Of a stretch of DNA of 43,500 nucleotides, positions 9,520 to 18,982 are shown one piece after another. The DNA is from an uncultured Bacilli bacterium. GTDB lineage: Bacteria > Bacillota_I > Bacilli_A > RF39 > UBA660. Every line of letters begins with the position of its first letter. Positions within the stretch are counted from its first letter, which is position 1. Under the pieces are notes generated by a model. That model saw only the letters and a list, made by a program, of their open reading frames with translations, ran no database searches and had not been told where the DNA came from. The DNA lies in the NCBI GenBank assembly GCA_947632325.1, contig CANROU010000009.1, positions 1 to 43,500 of the forward strand, given 5' to 3'. The translations under genes and the position numbers were made by a program.

Positions 9520-10710
9520 TTATTGAATAATTTCGCTAACAACACCAGCACCAACTGTACGTCCACCTTCACGAATTGAGAATTGTGTTCCCTTTTCGAT
9601 AGCGATTGGGTGAATAAGTTCAACATCGATACTAACGTTATCACCTGGCATAACCATTTCAGTTCCAGCAGGTAAGTTAATTACACCAGTTACGTCTGTA
9701 GTTCTAAAATAGAATTGAGGACGATAGTTTGCGAAGAATGGAGTATGACGTCCACCTTCTTCTTTACTAAGTACATAAACTTCTGCTTTAAATTTAGTAT
9801 GTGGTGTAACACTACCTGGTTTAGCAAGAACTTGCCCACGTTCTACTTGTTCACGAGAAATACCACGTAATAGAACTCCAGCATTATCTCCTGCTTCAGC
9901 ATAATCTAATTGTTTACGGAACATTTCAATTCCAGTAACAACTGTTTTTTGTGTATCTTTAATACCAACAATTTCTACTTCATCATTAAGTTTTAATTGC
10001 CCACGTTCTACACGTCCAGTAACAACAGTTCCACGTCCAGTAATAGTAAATACATCTTCAATACTCATTAAGAATGGTTTTGTATTATCACGTTCTGGAG
10101 TTGGAATCCATTCGTCAACTTTATCCATTAATTCATAGATAGCGTCAACATATTTTTGATCTCCTTCAAGTGCTTTTAAAGCAGATCCACGGATGATTGG
10201 AGTGTTATCTCCATCAAAGTCATATTCATTTAATAGATCACGGATTTCCATTTCTACTAAATCTAATAATTCTTCATCATCAACCATATCGCACTTATTC
10301 ATAAATACTACCATTTTAGGTACTCCAACTTGACGAGCAAGTAAGATATGTTCACGAGTTTGTGCCATAGGTCCATCTGTTGCTGCAATAACTAAGATAG
10401 CTCCATCCATCTGAGCTGCACCAGTGATCATGTTTTTAACATAGTCAGCATGTCCTGGACAGTCAACGTGTGCATAATGACGTTTTTCTGTTTGATATTC
10501 TACGTGTGCAGTATTAATTGTAATACCACGTTCTCTTTCTTCTGGTGCCTTATCAATATTTGCATAATCAGTATATTCAGCCCATGCAGGATTTTTGTCA
10601 TGTAGACATTTAGTAATAGCTGCTGTTAAAGTAGTTTTACCATGGTCTACGTGTCCGATCGTACCAATATTAACATGTGGTTTTGAACGATCAAATTTTT
10701 CTTTTGCCAT
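9520..10710 (-). CDS. tuf: Elongation factor Tu
   Basis: GTPase that delivers aminoacyl-tRNA to the ribosome. The 396 residues are standard length. G1 GHVDHGKT (19-26), DCPGHADY near 81 and NKCD near 136 are intact, as are the two beta-barrel domains ending [14 protein letters not shown] follows AAAGGAGGAG. It is last in the str cluster but has its own promoter and terminator, separated from fusA by a 142-nt gap that holds a hairpin and a palindrome. Separate promotion fits the high demand for EF-Tu. Confidence 0.99.
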   Translation of the reverse strand: MAKEKFDRSKPHVNIGTIGHVDHGKTTLTAAITKCLHDKNPAWAEYTDYANIDKAPEERERGITINTAHVEYQTEKRHYAHVDCPGHADYVKNMITGAAQMDGAILVIAATDGPMAQTREHILLARQVGVPKMVVFMNKCDMVDDEELLDLVEMEIRDLLNEYDFDGDNTPIIRGSALKALEGDQKYVDAIYELMDKVDEWIPTPERDNTKPFLMSIEDVFTITGRGTVVTGRVERGQLKLNDEVEIVGIKDTQKTVVTGIEMFRKQLDYAEAGDNAGVLLRGISREQVERGQVLAKPGSVTPHTKFKAEVYVLSKEEGGRHTPFFANYRPQFYFRTTDVTGVINLPAGTEMVMPGDNVSIDVELIHPIAIEKGTQFSIREGGRTVGAGVVSEIIQ

Positions 10711-10743
10711 AATTTTTCTCCTCCTTTTTTACTTACAACATAT

Positions 10744-10772
10744 ATTTTATCTAACAATTGATTTTTTTTCAA
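10744..10772 (-). promoter_or_regulatory. tuf promoter
   Basis: Minus strand TTGAAA (10772-10767), 17-bp spacer, TAAAAT (10749-10744). It lies between the fusA terminator-like hairpin and the tuf start. Unlike most promoters here it lacks the TG of an extended -10. Confidence 0.75.
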
Positions 10773-10775
10773 CTG

Positions 10776-10806
10776 TTTTGATAAGATTTATCAAATTTTG
10801 ATAAAT
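10776..10806. promoter_or_regulatory. Palindromic TTTGATAA sites upstream of tuf -35
   Basis: A perfect 21-bp palindrome (10786-10806; arms ATTTATCAAA and TTTGATAAAT around one T) adjoins a further TTTTGATAA (10776-10784), giving three alternating half-sites. They sit 3 nt upstream of the tuf -35. This could be an operator or simply AT-rich upstream DNA; no regulator is identified. Confidence 0.4.
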
Positions 10807-10817
10807 ATTTATAATAT

Positions 10818-10841
10818 CTAAAAAGGTCTACACCTTCTTAG
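10818..10841 (-). terminator. Hairpin after fusA
   Basis: Minus strand CTAAGAAGGT, loop GTAG, ACCTTTTTAG (one G-U), 10 bp, located 11 nt after the fusA stop. Part of the T-run lies inside the stem and the downstream bases are AT-rich, so it may terminate only partly before the tuf promoter. Confidence 0.55.
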
Positions 10842-10852
10842 TATTATCCATT

Positions 10853-12922
10853 TTAATTACCGCTTTTTTTAATAATGTCTTCAGCGATATTTTTAGGAAC
10901 TTCCTCATAATGATCAAATTCCATAATGAAGTTACCACGTCCTTGAGTATTAGAACGCAAACTTGTTGCATATCCAAACATTTCAGATAATGGAACCATT
11001 GTATTCATCATAATAGCATTACCACGAGATTCTTGTCCAAGTGGTTTACCACGACGAGAAGTCAAATCACCCATAACATTACCGAAATATTCTTCAGGAA
11101 CCGTAACACTTACTTTCATAATTGGTTCCAAAAGTACTGGATGACACTTATTCTTAGCTTCTTTTAAAGCAAAGCTAGCTGCAATCTTAAATGACATTTC
11201 ATTTGAGTCAACATCATGATATGATCCATCAAATAAGGTTGCCTTTATATCAATCATTGGATATCCCGCTAAAATACCTGTTTGCATTGCTTCTTGTAAT
11301 CCCTTATCAACAACAGGAATATATTCACGAGGAACAACTCCACCAACAACTTGATCCACAAATTCATAACCCTTATCAGGATTTGGTTCAAACTTAATCC
11401 ATACGTGACCATATTGTCCACGACCACCTGATTGTTTAATATATTTTCCTTCACAATCAGCAGCTTGTCTAATAGTTTCACGATAAGCAACTTGAGGACG
11501 ACCAACATTAGCTTCTACATTAAATTCACGTCTCATACGATCAACCAACACTTCAAGATGTAACTCACCCATTCCGGCGATAACAGTTTGTCCTGTTTCA
11601 TGATCAGTATGAACTTTAAATGTTGGATCTTCTTCAGCTAATTTTTGAAGAGCAAGTCCCATTTTATCTTGATCAGCTTTTGATTTTGGTTCTACAGCAA
11701 GTTGGATAACTGGATCAGGAACTACAAGTGATTCCAAAATAATTGGTTTCTTTTCATCACATAAAGTATCTCCTGTAGTCGTATTTTTAAGTCCTACTGC
11801 TGCAGCAATATCTCCTGTATAAACATCAGATATTTCTGTTCTGTTATTAGCATGCATCTGCAAGATACGGCCAATTCTCTCCTTTGTATCCTTAGTAGAA
11901 TTCAATACGTATGAACCACTACTCAAATGTCCTGAATAAACACGGAAGAATGTTAAACGTCCCACAAATGGATCAGTCATAACTTTAAAGGCTAATGAAC
12001 TAAATGGTTCATCATCTCTTGGATGACGTTCTTCCTCTTCTCCTTTTAAATTTACTCCTTTGATAGAAGCAATATCAAGAGGACTTGGTAAATAATCAAT
12101 AACAGCATCCAAAAGTGGTTTTACTCCCATGTTTCCTAAAGCAGTTCCGCACATTACTGGGAAAAATTCTACTTTTAAAGTACCAACGCGAATAGCTTTC
12201 TTTAATAAATCAACTGGAATTTCTTCCCCTTCAAGATACTTTTCCATCAATTCATCATCAAATTCTGCTACTGCTTCCAATAAATCATTACGTTTTTCTT
12301 CAGCAATAGCTACTAAATCTGCTGGAATATCAATCTCCTTAGCATTCTCATCTTGATTACCATCATACTCATAGGCCTTCATAGTAACCAAGTCAATAAC
12401 TCCATGGAAGTTATCCTCAGAGCCAATTGGCCATTCAATTGGTTTAGCATTAACTCCTAATCTTGAATCAATACTTTTTAAACTGTATTCAAAGTCAGCT
12501 CCCATTTTGTCCATCTTGTTAGCAAAGATAATACGAGGAACCATAAATTCCGTAGCTTGACGCCATACAGTTTCAGTTTGTGGTTCAACACCTGCTTGCG
12601 CATCGATAAGAGCAACCGCCCCATCAAGAACTCTCAAACTACGTGAAACTTCTACTGTAAAATCAACGTGCCCTGGAGTATCAATGATGTTAAGACGATG
12701 TCCTTTCCAATAAGCCGTTGTAGCTGCTGAAGTAATGGTAATACCACGTTCTTGTTCTTGCTCCATCCAGTCCATTTGACTAGCTCCATCATGAGTTTCC
12801 CCAATTTTATGGATTTTACCTGTATGATATAACACACGTTCTGTACAAGTAGTCTTACCTGCATCAATATGTGCCATAATACCAAAATTTCTTGTTTTAT
12901 CTAAAGACGTATCACGTGCCAT
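10853..12922 (-). CDS. fusA: Elongation factor G
   Basis: GTPase that moves tRNAs and mRNA through the ribosome. The 689 residues are normal length. G1 AHIDAGKTT (17-25), the switch region [13 protein letters not shown] near 82 and NKMD near 136 are intact, and domains III-V follow to the C-terminus. ATG follows GAAAGGAG. It is 14 nt downstream of rpsG, in the usual rpsL-rpsG-fusA operon. Confidence 0.99.
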   Translation of the reverse strand: MARDTSLDKTRNFGIMAHIDAGKTTCTERVLYHTGKIHKIGETHDGASQMDWMEQEQERGITITSAATTAYWKGHRLNIIDTPGHVDFTVEVSRSLRVLDGAVALIDAQAGVEPQTETVWRQATEFMVPRIIFANKMDKMGADFEYSLKSIDSRLGVNAKPIEWPIGSEDNFHGVIDLVTMKAYEYDGNQDENAKEIDIPADLVAIAEEKRNDLLEAVAEFDDELMEKYLEGEEIPVDLLKKAIRVGTLKVEFFPVMCGTALGNMGVKPLLDAVIDYLPSPLDIASIKGVNLKGEEEERHPRDDEPFSSLAFKVMTDPFVGRLTFFRVYSGHLSSGSYVLNSTKDTKERIGRILQMHANNRTEISDVYTGDIAAAVGLKNTTTGDTLCDEKKPIILESLVVPDPVIQLAVEPKSKADQDKMGLALQKLAEEDPTFKVHTDHETGQTVIAGMGELHLEVLVDRMRREFNVEANVGRPQVAYRETIRQAADCEGKYIKQSGGRGQYGHVWIKFEPNPDKGYEFVDQVVGGVVPREYIPVVDKGLQEAMQTGILAGYPMIDIKATLFDGSYHDVDSNEMSFKIAASFALKEAKNKCHPVLLEPIMKVSVTVPEEYFGNVMGDLTSRRGKPLGQESRGNAIMMNTMVPLSEMFGYATSLRSNTQGRGNFIMEFDHYEEVPKNIAEDIIKKSGN

Positions 12923-12936
12923 ATATTACTCCTTTC

Positions 12937-13404
12937 CTACCAACGATAATGTGCAAATGCCTTATTGGCCTCTGCCATTTTATGTGTATCTTCACGTTTT
13001 TTAACTGCTGCACCAGTACCATTTGATGCATCAATAATTTCATTGGCTAAATTATCAGCCATTCCCTTACCACCGCGTTCGCGAGAATATTTGGTAAGCC
13101 AACGAAGTCCTAATGCTTGACTTCTAGCTGCACTAACCTCAATTGGAACTTGGTAATTGCTACCTCCAACACGACGACTTTTAACCTCAAGTTGTGGTTT
13201 AATATTTTCTAAAGCTGTGTTAAACACTTCCAGTGGATCTTTTCCTGTTTTATCTTTTACAATGTTAAATGCTTCATATACAATTGTTTGTGCTTTTCCT
13301 TTTTTACCATCCAACATAATACAATTAACTAACTTAGTAATAACTTTAGATTTGTAAATTGGATCTGGTAAAACATCTCTTTTAACCGCACGTCTTTTTC
13401 GCAT
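12937..13404 (-). CDS. rpsG: 30S ribosomal protein S7
   Basis: Primary 16S rRNA binder that organises the 30S head. 155 residues with the family signature [15 protein letters not shown] at the start and the conserved [11 protein letters not shown] and [21 protein letters not shown] tail. ATG follows GGAAGGAGG. It sits 25 nt after rpsL. Confidence 0.99.
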   Translation of the reverse strand: MRKRRAVKRDVLPDPIYKSKVITKLVNCIMLDGKKGKAQTIVYEAFNIVKDKTGKDPLEVFNTALENIKPQLEVKSRRVGGSNYQVPIEVSAARSQALGLRWLTKYSRERGGKGMADNLANEIIDASNGTGAAVKKREDTHKMAEANKAFAHYRW

Positions 13405-13429
13405 AATTATTTCCTCCTTCCAGTTTATT

Positions 13430-13843
13430 TTAATTTTTTGGCTTCTTTGCCCCGTATTTACTACGTCCTTGTTTTCTATCTTTTACTCCGGCTGTATCTA
13501 ACGTACCACGAACAATATGATAACGTACTCCGATTAGGTCCTTTACACGACCACCACGAATCAATACTACACTATGTTCCTGCAAGTTATGTCCAATACC
13601 AGGGATATAAGTATCAACTTCTTTTCCGTTACTTAAGCGAACACGAGCGTATTTACGCAATGCTGAGTTAGGTTTCTTAGGTGTTCTTGTACCAACACGA
13701 GTACATACTCCTCGCTTTTGTGGGGAATTAACATTAGTCTGTTTTCTTCTGATTGTATTAATTCCAATCCCAAGCACAGGTGCTTTACTTTTACGTGTTT
13801 TCTTTGTTCTGCTTTTTCTAACTAATTGATTGATTGTAGGCAT
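13430..13843 (-). CDS. rpsL: 30S ribosomal protein S12
   Basis: Decoding-centre protein. 137 residues with the invariant [11 protein letters not shown] segment and [11 protein letters not shown]; the lysine after PKKPNSALR and the KPK-type loop positions that affect streptomycin response look wild type. ATG follows GAAAGGAG. First gene of the str operon, with a strong promoter and a leader of roughly 90 nt. Confidence 0.99.
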   Translation of the reverse strand: MPTINQLVRKSRTKKTRKSKAPVLGIGINTIRRKQTNVNSPQKRGVCTRVGTRTPKKPNSALRKYARVRLSNGKEVDTYIPGIGHNLQEHSVVLIRGGRVKDLIGVRYHIVRGTLDTAGVKDRKQGRSKYGAKKPKN

Positions 13844-13901
13844 ATAAATTCTAGCTCCTTTCTTTACACATATCCAGGTGTATCATTTTTCTCTTAAATA
13901 A

Positions 13902-13922
13902 AATTTTGCATTTAGCAAAATT
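13902..13922 (-). promoter_or_regulatory. Leader hairpin of the str operon
   Basis: Minus strand AATTTTGC, loop TAAAT, GCAAAATT followed by TTATTT. It lies between the str promoter and rpsL and looks like an intrinsic terminator, so it may act as an attenuator or a leaky stop. A second small stem (TACAC with GTGTA) lies nearer the start codon. Confidence 0.5.
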
Positions 13923-13940
13923 CATTTAAACAACAACAAT

Positions 13941-13969
13941 ACTATAACATTATCTTATGCACATGTCAA
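13941..13969 (-). promoter_or_regulatory. str operon promoter
   Basis: Minus strand perfect -35 TTGACA (13969-13964), 17-bp spacer ending TGT, -10 TATAGT (13946-13941). It drives rpsL-rpsG-fusA. One of the strongest promoters in the window. Confidence 0.88.
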
Positions 13970-13994
13970 TAAAAATATACAACTTAACTATAAA

Positions 13995-14162
13995 TTAATT
14001 ATTATTTTCTGAAGTTTGTTCCTCAACCTCTTTAATTACTGATGGTTTTTGTCCCATTCCCATTCTATAAGCTAATATAGCTACTGTTAAAATAAAGGCA
14101 ATAAAAACACATACAAAAGCAATCATAACACCAATTCCCCAGCCACGATTATTCAATTTCAT
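13995..14162 (-). CDS. Small single-span membrane protein, 55 residues
   Basis: A short gene (ATG at 14162, TAA at 13995) that begins MKLNNRGWGIGVMIAF. Residues about 9-32 form one strongly hydrophobic helix, followed by a hydrophilic acidic tail ending TSENNN. A ribosome site AAGGGG lies about 8 nt upstream. It starts 20 nt after the mscL stop, so the two are probably cotranscribed. I do not recognise the family. The clear ribosome site, membrane helix and spacing argue that it is real. Confidence 0.7.
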   Translation of the reverse strand: MKLNNRGWGIGVMIAFVCVFIAFILTVAILAYRMGMGQKPSVIKEVEEQTSENNN

Positions 14163-14182
14163 ATTAATCCCCTTATCTATTT

Positions 14183-14575
14183 CTATTTACTTAACAAATC
14201 GCGAATCTCTTCTAATAATTCTACTTCTCTAGGCTTTGGTGGTTTTGGTGGCTCCTCTTTTTTATGTTTAAATTTAGAAATGAATTTTATAAATATAAAG
14301 ATTGAACCGGCAATAATAAGAAAATCAACAACGTTTTGAATAAACATGCCATATTGTATAGTAGCATCCCCTATTTTAATTGATAAGCTTGAAAAATCAA
14401 GACCGCCTAATAATAATCCTATTAAAGGCATTAAAACATCATTAACAAGTGATGATACTATCTTTCCAAATGCACCACCAATAATTACACCGACTGCCAT
14501 ATCCATGACATTACCCTTAGTAATAAACGCTCTAAATTCCTGTAACCCCTTAAGTTTCTTTGGTTCTTTTTTCAT
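14183..14575 (-). CDS. mscL: Large-conductance mechanosensitive channel
   Basis: Pentameric membrane channel that opens under hypo-osmotic tension. The 130 residues show the N-terminal amphipathic segment ([25 protein letters not shown] begins near residue 11), TM1, a periplasmic-side loop, TM2 (about 80-100) and a charged C-terminal helix ([12 protein letters not shown]). ATG follows AGAGG. It lies upstream of the 55-residue membrane protein. Confidence 0.96.
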   Translation of the reverse strand: MKKEPKKLKGLQEFRAFITKGNVMDMAVGVIIGGAFGKIVSSLVNDVLMPLIGLLLGGLDFSSLSIKIGDATIQYGMFIQNVVDFLIIAGSIFIFIKFISKFKHKKEEPPKPPKPREVELLEEIRDLLSK

Positions 14576-14630
14576 ATAATAAACCTCTCTTTCACCTCTA
14601 TTTTATCTAAAAGGCCAAACAATGTAAAGC

Positions 14631-14657
14631 AAAAAAAGATTTAATAATTAAATCTTT
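14631..14657 (-). terminator. Terminator of the TasA-like gene
   Basis: Minus strand AAAGATTTAA, loop TTA, TTAAATCTTT then a T-run. Its first arm includes part of the TAA stop codon of the gene it ends. Confidence 0.85.
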
Positions 14658-15219
14658 ATTCTACCACCTGATTAGCCACAATTCTAAGTTGGCCTCTAAA
14701 AGTTTTGTTCATTGCCGTAGTATCAGCATCCTGATCTATCCATAAACGCAATTCATAACTAATAGTAGCACCTGCCGCAATTTTTCCACTATCCAATACT
14801 CTATTTGGAGAAGGTTTTAAAGTCGATAACAATGCCAAATTTTTCTGTGTTGTATCTTTCATTAACTGATACTTAATATTGGAATCCTTTAATTGTTCTT
14901 CATTAGCTACTAAAGCAACATTATCTAAGTAAATAGTATAATTACTTGGCTGATTTCCATTATTATGCAACTTAAATGAATATGGTGTACCTCTAACTCC
15001 AACATCATCATATTTAGGAACCTGCCCAGTTAAATTTAAACCGCTAGATTCATCAATAATTTCTAATGACAATGTTCCAGCCTTTAAATAATTTTCTTTA
15101 TTACCAGTTAAGGTTAAACTAAGCCAAGCATAAGATACTCCTAATAATAAAAGCACAGTTAACAAAATGCTTGTTATCAATATTGTATGTTTACTATGAA
15201 GAGTTTTATTATCATTCAT
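14656..15219 (-). CDS. TasA/camelysin-like secreted protein
   Basis: About 187 residues with an N-terminal signal helix (about 12-34, ending LGVSYAWLSLTLTG) and a beta-rich domain with the TasA/camelysin pattern: LKAGTLSLEI after the signal, PYSFKLHNNGNQPSNYTIYLDN, and a C-terminal YELRLWIDQDAD. Such proteins form surface fibres or matrix, and their signals are often cut by the SipW peptidase; no sipW is in the window. The longer GTG start at 15228 lies inside the ribosome site AGAGGTGG, so I prefer ATG at 15219 (15222 is also possible). It lies alone between rpoC and mscL with its own terminator. Confidence 0.7.
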   Translation of the reverse strand: MNDNKTLHSKHTILITSILLTVLLLLGVSYAWLSLTLTGNKENYLKAGTLSLEIIDESSGLNLTGQVPKYDDVGVRGTPYSFKLHNNGNQPSNYTIYLDNVALVANEEQLKDSNIKYQLMKDTTQKNLALLSTLKPSPNRVLDSGKIAAGATISYELRLWIDQDADTTAMNKTFRGQLRIVANQVVE

Positions 15220-15327
15220 CATATCCACCTCTCATAATCCTAATAATATTGTAACACAAAATTATACAATTGTATAAAAAAGAATACTATCTTTTACAAT
15301 TTTTCATTTATTTTTATATTTAGTAAC

Positions 15328-15356
15328 AAAAAAAAGGAATAAGATTACCTTATTCC
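15328..15356 (-). terminator. rpoC terminator
   Basis: Minus strand GGAATAAG, loop GTAAT, CTTATTCC then eight T. The TAA stop of rpoC (15352-15350) lies within the hairpin. Confidence 0.92.
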
Positions 15357-18300
15357 ATAAATGCATCCTCTAATTGATCTAAAGGTTCCTCATCACTAAA
15401 TTGACTTGCTAAATCATATTCTACATTTTGATAGCTTCTTACTCCCGTTCCAGCTGGAATCAACTTACCAATTAACACATTTTCCTTTAATCCCTGTAAC
15501 GGATCAATCTTACCTCTAATAGCGGCATCCGTTAAAATTCTTGTAGTCTCTTGGAAAGATGCTGCTGATAAGAAAGAATCAGTCTCTAATGATGCTTTCG
15601 TAATACCTAATAGTATTGGCTTACCAAATGCTGGCTTCTTTCCTTGAATAATAGCGTTTTTATTACCTTCTGTAAATTCATGGAAATTTACCAAACTACC
15701 AGGTAAGAAATTGGTATCCCCAGCTTCCATAATACGAATTTTAGAAATCATTCTTCGAGCAATAATCTCGACGTGTTTATCAGAAATATCAACACCTTGT
15801 GAACGATATGTATTTTGAACTTCTTTTAAAATATATTGTTGTGTTGTAATAGGATCAGTTACATTAAGTAATTCTTTTGGACTAATAGCTCCTTCGGTTA
15901 ACTTATCACCACATGAAACCACATCGCCTTTTTGAACACGTATTTTAGCGCCATAATTTGACACATGATCCTTAGTTTCTAAATCATTAGTGATACTGAT
16001 CTTAAACTTACCGTGATCCTCAGTAATTTTAGTAATTTTACCATCAATTTCTGCAATAGTAGCTTTACCTTTTGGATTACGAGCTTCAAATAATTCTTGA
16101 ATACGTGGTAAACCTTGAGTAATATCTTCTCCACCAGCAACTCCACCAGTGTGGAAAGTACGCATGGTAAGCTGAGTACCTGGTTCACCGATTGATTGAG
16201 CGGCCATAACACCAACAGCTTCTCCAATTTCTACCAACATACCAGTGGCCAAGTTACGACCATAACATTTTTGGCATACACCATTAACCGTATTACAAGT
16301 TAATACATTTCGTATCTCAACTTCTTTAATACCAGCATCAACAATTTTTTCTGCTAAAGACTCTGTTATCATTTGTAGTTTATCAACAATAACCTCTTTA
16401 GTCTCAGGATGAATTACTTTTTTATTGGCAAAACGACCTACAATACGATCATATAAGCTTTCAATAACACTACCTGTTTTATCATTAATAAAATCATGTA
16501 CTACAACACCCTGATCAGTTTTACAATCTTCTTCTCTTACAATCATATCTTGTGAAACATCTACAAGACGTCTTGTTAAGTAACCAGAATCAGCTGTTTT
16601 TAAAGCAGTATCGGCACTACCCTTACGAGCACCATGAGTAGATAAGAAGAATTCGGATACTGATAAGCCTTCTTTAAAGTTAGAAATAACTGGAATTTCT
16701 ACAGATTCCCCATTAGGTTTAGCCATAATACCACGCATTCCAGCCAATTGAGTAAAGTTAGAAATGTTACCTCTGGCCTTAGAATGCATCATCATGAAAA
16801 TAGGATTATCAACTTCTCTGTTAGCAATTTCCTCAAGTTCCGCCTGCACTTTATCCTTCGCCGAATTCCAAGTTTCAATAACCTTTTCAAAACGTTCACT
16901 CTCAGTAATTAAACCTCTTTTATATTGTTTATTAATCTTGTCAACCATCTTTTGACTTTCATTTACAATTTCATCTTTATGTTCACTACTAGAAACATCA
17001 AACATAGAAACTGTAATACCAGCGATAGTAGAATATTTAAATCCTAAATCTTTCAATTTATCCAACATAATAGATGTTTCAGTTGTCTTATAACGCTTAA
17101 AACATTGAGCGATAATTTTCTCCAAAGTACCCTTTGCAAACGGTTTAACAAGTGGCATCTTTTTAATTGCTTCTTTGATATCAGCACCACTAGCAATAAA
17201 GTATTTATTTGGAGTTATCTTTTGTATATTCTCATCAGTTGGCTCATTAATATAAGGAAATGAATCTGGTAATATTTCATTAAAGATAAGTTTACCAACT
17301 GTTGTAACTAAATATTTACCCTTTTGATTATCTGTAAATAATTTATATTTAAAAGAATTAACTGGAATAGCAATACGTGTATGTAAGCTTAACTCTTTTC
17401 GCTCATATGCCATTAAAGCCTCATTAGTATCCTTAAATACTCGACCTTCACCCTCAAGTCCTTCTTTTTCCATTGTAATGTAATAATTACCTAAAACCAT
17501 ATCCTGACTTGGTGTAACAATCGGATCTCCAGAACTTGGTTTCAAAATATTATTAGCACCTAACATTAAAATTCTAGCCTCAGCTTGAGCTTCTTCTGAA
17601 AGTGGAACATGCACAGCCATTTGATCACCATCAAAATCCGCATTAAACGCAGGACAAACTAAAGGGTGTAACCGAATAGCTTTTCCACCAACTAAAATAG
17701 GTTCAAACGCTTGAATTCCTAATCTATGTAATGTAGGAGCGCGGTTTAACAAAACTGGATGTTCTTTAATAACATCTTCTACAATATCCCAAACAACAGG
17801 ATCTTGATTTTCAATTAATCGCTTAGCGGCTTTTATATTATGAGCAATATCACGAGATACTAAACCATTGATAACATGTGGTTTAAATAATTCAAGAGCC
17901 ATCTCTTTAGGAATACCACATTGATACATTTTTAAATTTGGTCCAACAACAATAACAGATCGACCTGAATAATCAACACGTTTTCCTAATAAATTTTGTC
18001 TAAAACGACCTTGTTTACCTTTTAACATGCTAGAAAGTGATTTCAAAGGACGATTTCCTGCACCTGTGACACTTCTACCACGTCTACCATTGTCAAATAA
18101 AGCATCTACTGCTTCTTGCAACATACGTTTTTCATTTTGAATAATAATACCAGGGGCTCCTAGATCAATTAATTTCTTTAGACGATTATTACGATTGATA
18201 ACACGACGATATAAATCATTCAAATCACTAGTTGCAAAACGACCACCATCTAATTGAATCATTGGACGTAATTCTGGTGGTATAACGGGAATAACATCCA

Positions 18301-18982
18301 TAATCATCCACTCTGGTTTATTACCTGATTGGTAAAAGGAATCTAATACATCAATCCTTTTTAATAAACGCGTTCTTTTTTGACCTTGAGCATCCTCAAG
18401 TTCTTTCTTAATATCATTAATTTCTTTTTCTAAATCAACCTTTTGTAGTAATTCCTTAATAGCTTCAGCACCCATGCCTACACGGAACCCATTACCATAC
18501 TTTTCATAATAAGCACGATATTCTTTTTCAGAGATAGTCTGTTTATTTTCTAAAGGAGCAATACCTTTATCAATTACAACATAACTAACAAAATATAATA
18601 CTTCTTCCAAATCTCTAGGACTCATATCAAGTACTAAGCCCATGCGAGATGGAACTCCTTTAAAAAACCAAATATGCGAAACTGGTGTAGCTAATTCGAT
18701 ATGCCCCATACGTTCTCTACGAACTTTAGAACGAGTTACCTCTACTCCACAGCGATCACAAACAATATTCTTATAACGAACTCTCTTATATTTACCACAC
18801 GCACATTCAAAATCTTTAGTAGGTCCAAAGATTTTTTCGCAGAACAATCCATCTCTTTCAGGTCTTAAAGTACGATAATTAATTGTTTCTGGCTTTTTAA
18901 CTTCACCATAACTCCATTCACGGATTTTATCAGGAGAAGCAATGCCTATTTTTAAGGCCTCGAATTTATTTACTGCTATCAT
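15350..18982 (-). CDS. rpoC: RNA polymerase subunit beta-prime
   Basis: Catalytic subunit of RNA polymerase. The 1210 residues hold the N-terminal zinc site (CACGKYKR and CDRCGVEV, about 60-80), the active-site [12 protein letters not shown] (magnesium aspartates) near 450, the trigger-loop region ([19 protein letters not shown]) and the second zinc cluster ([13 protein letters not shown]). ATG overlaps the rpoB stop in ATGA, so translation is coupled. It ends directly in a terminator; the rplGB (ybxF) gene that often follows in Bacillus is absent. Confidence 0.99.
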   Translation of the reverse strand: MIAVNKFEALKIGIASPDKIREWSYGEVKKPETINYRTLRPERDGLFCEKIFGPTKDFECACGKYKRVRYKNIVCDRCGVEVTRSKVRRERMGHIELATPVSHIWFFKGVPSRMGLVLDMSPRDLEEVLYFVSYVVIDKGIAPLENKQTISEKEYRAYYEKYGNGFRVGMGAEAIKELLQKVDLEKEINDIKKELEDAQGQKRTRLLKRIDVLDSFYQSGNKPEWMIMDVIPVIPPELRPMIQLDGGRFATSDLNDLYRRVINRNNRLKKLIDLGAPGIIIQNEKRMLQEAVDALFDNGRRGRSVTGAGNRPLKSLSSMLKGKQGRFRQNLLGKRVDYSGRSVIVVGPNLKMYQCGIPKEMALELFKPHVINGLVSRDIAHNIKAAKRLIENQDPVVWDIVEDVIKEHPVLLNRAPTLHRLGIQAFEPILVGGKAIRLHPLVCPAFNADFDGDQMAVHVPLSEEAQAEARILMLGANNILKPSSGDPIVTPSQDMVLGNYYITMEKEGLEGEGRVFKDTNEALMAYERKELSLHTRIAIPVNSFKYKLFTDNQKGKYLVTTVGKLIFNEILPDSFPYINEPTDENIQKITPNKYFIASGADIKEAIKKMPLVKPFAKGTLEKIIAQCFKRYKTTETSIMLDKLKDLGFKYSTIAGITVSMFDVSSSEHKDEIVNESQKMVDKINKQYKRGLITESERFEKVIETWNSAKDKVQAELEEIANREVDNPIFMMMHSKARGNISNFTQLAGMRGIMAKPNGESVEIPVISNFKEGLSVSEFFLSTHGARKGSADTALKTADSGYLTRRLVDVSQDMIVREEDCKTDQGVVVHDFINDKTGSVIESLYDRIVGRFANKKVIHPETKEVIVDKLQMITESLAEKIVDAGIKEVEIRNVLTCNTVNGVCQKCYGRNLATGMLVEIGEAVGVMAAQSIGEPGTQLTMRTFHTGGVAGGEDITQGLPRIQELFEARNPKGKATIAEIDGKITKITEDHGKFKISITNDLETKDHVSNYGAKIRVQKGDVVSCGDKLTEGAISPKELLNVTDPITTQQYILKEVQNTYRSQGVDISDKHVEIIARRMISKIRIMEAGDTNFLPGSLVNFHEFTEGNKNAIIQGKKPAFGKPILLGITKASLETDSFLSAASFQETTRILTDAAIRGKIDPLQGLKENVLIGKLIPAGTGVRSYQNVEYDLASQFSDEEPLDQLEDAFME

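Noticed and set aside
15979-16227. Minus-strand open frame of 82 codons inside rpoC
   Set aside because: Out-of-frame shadow of rpoC with no start context; rpoC is intact around it.
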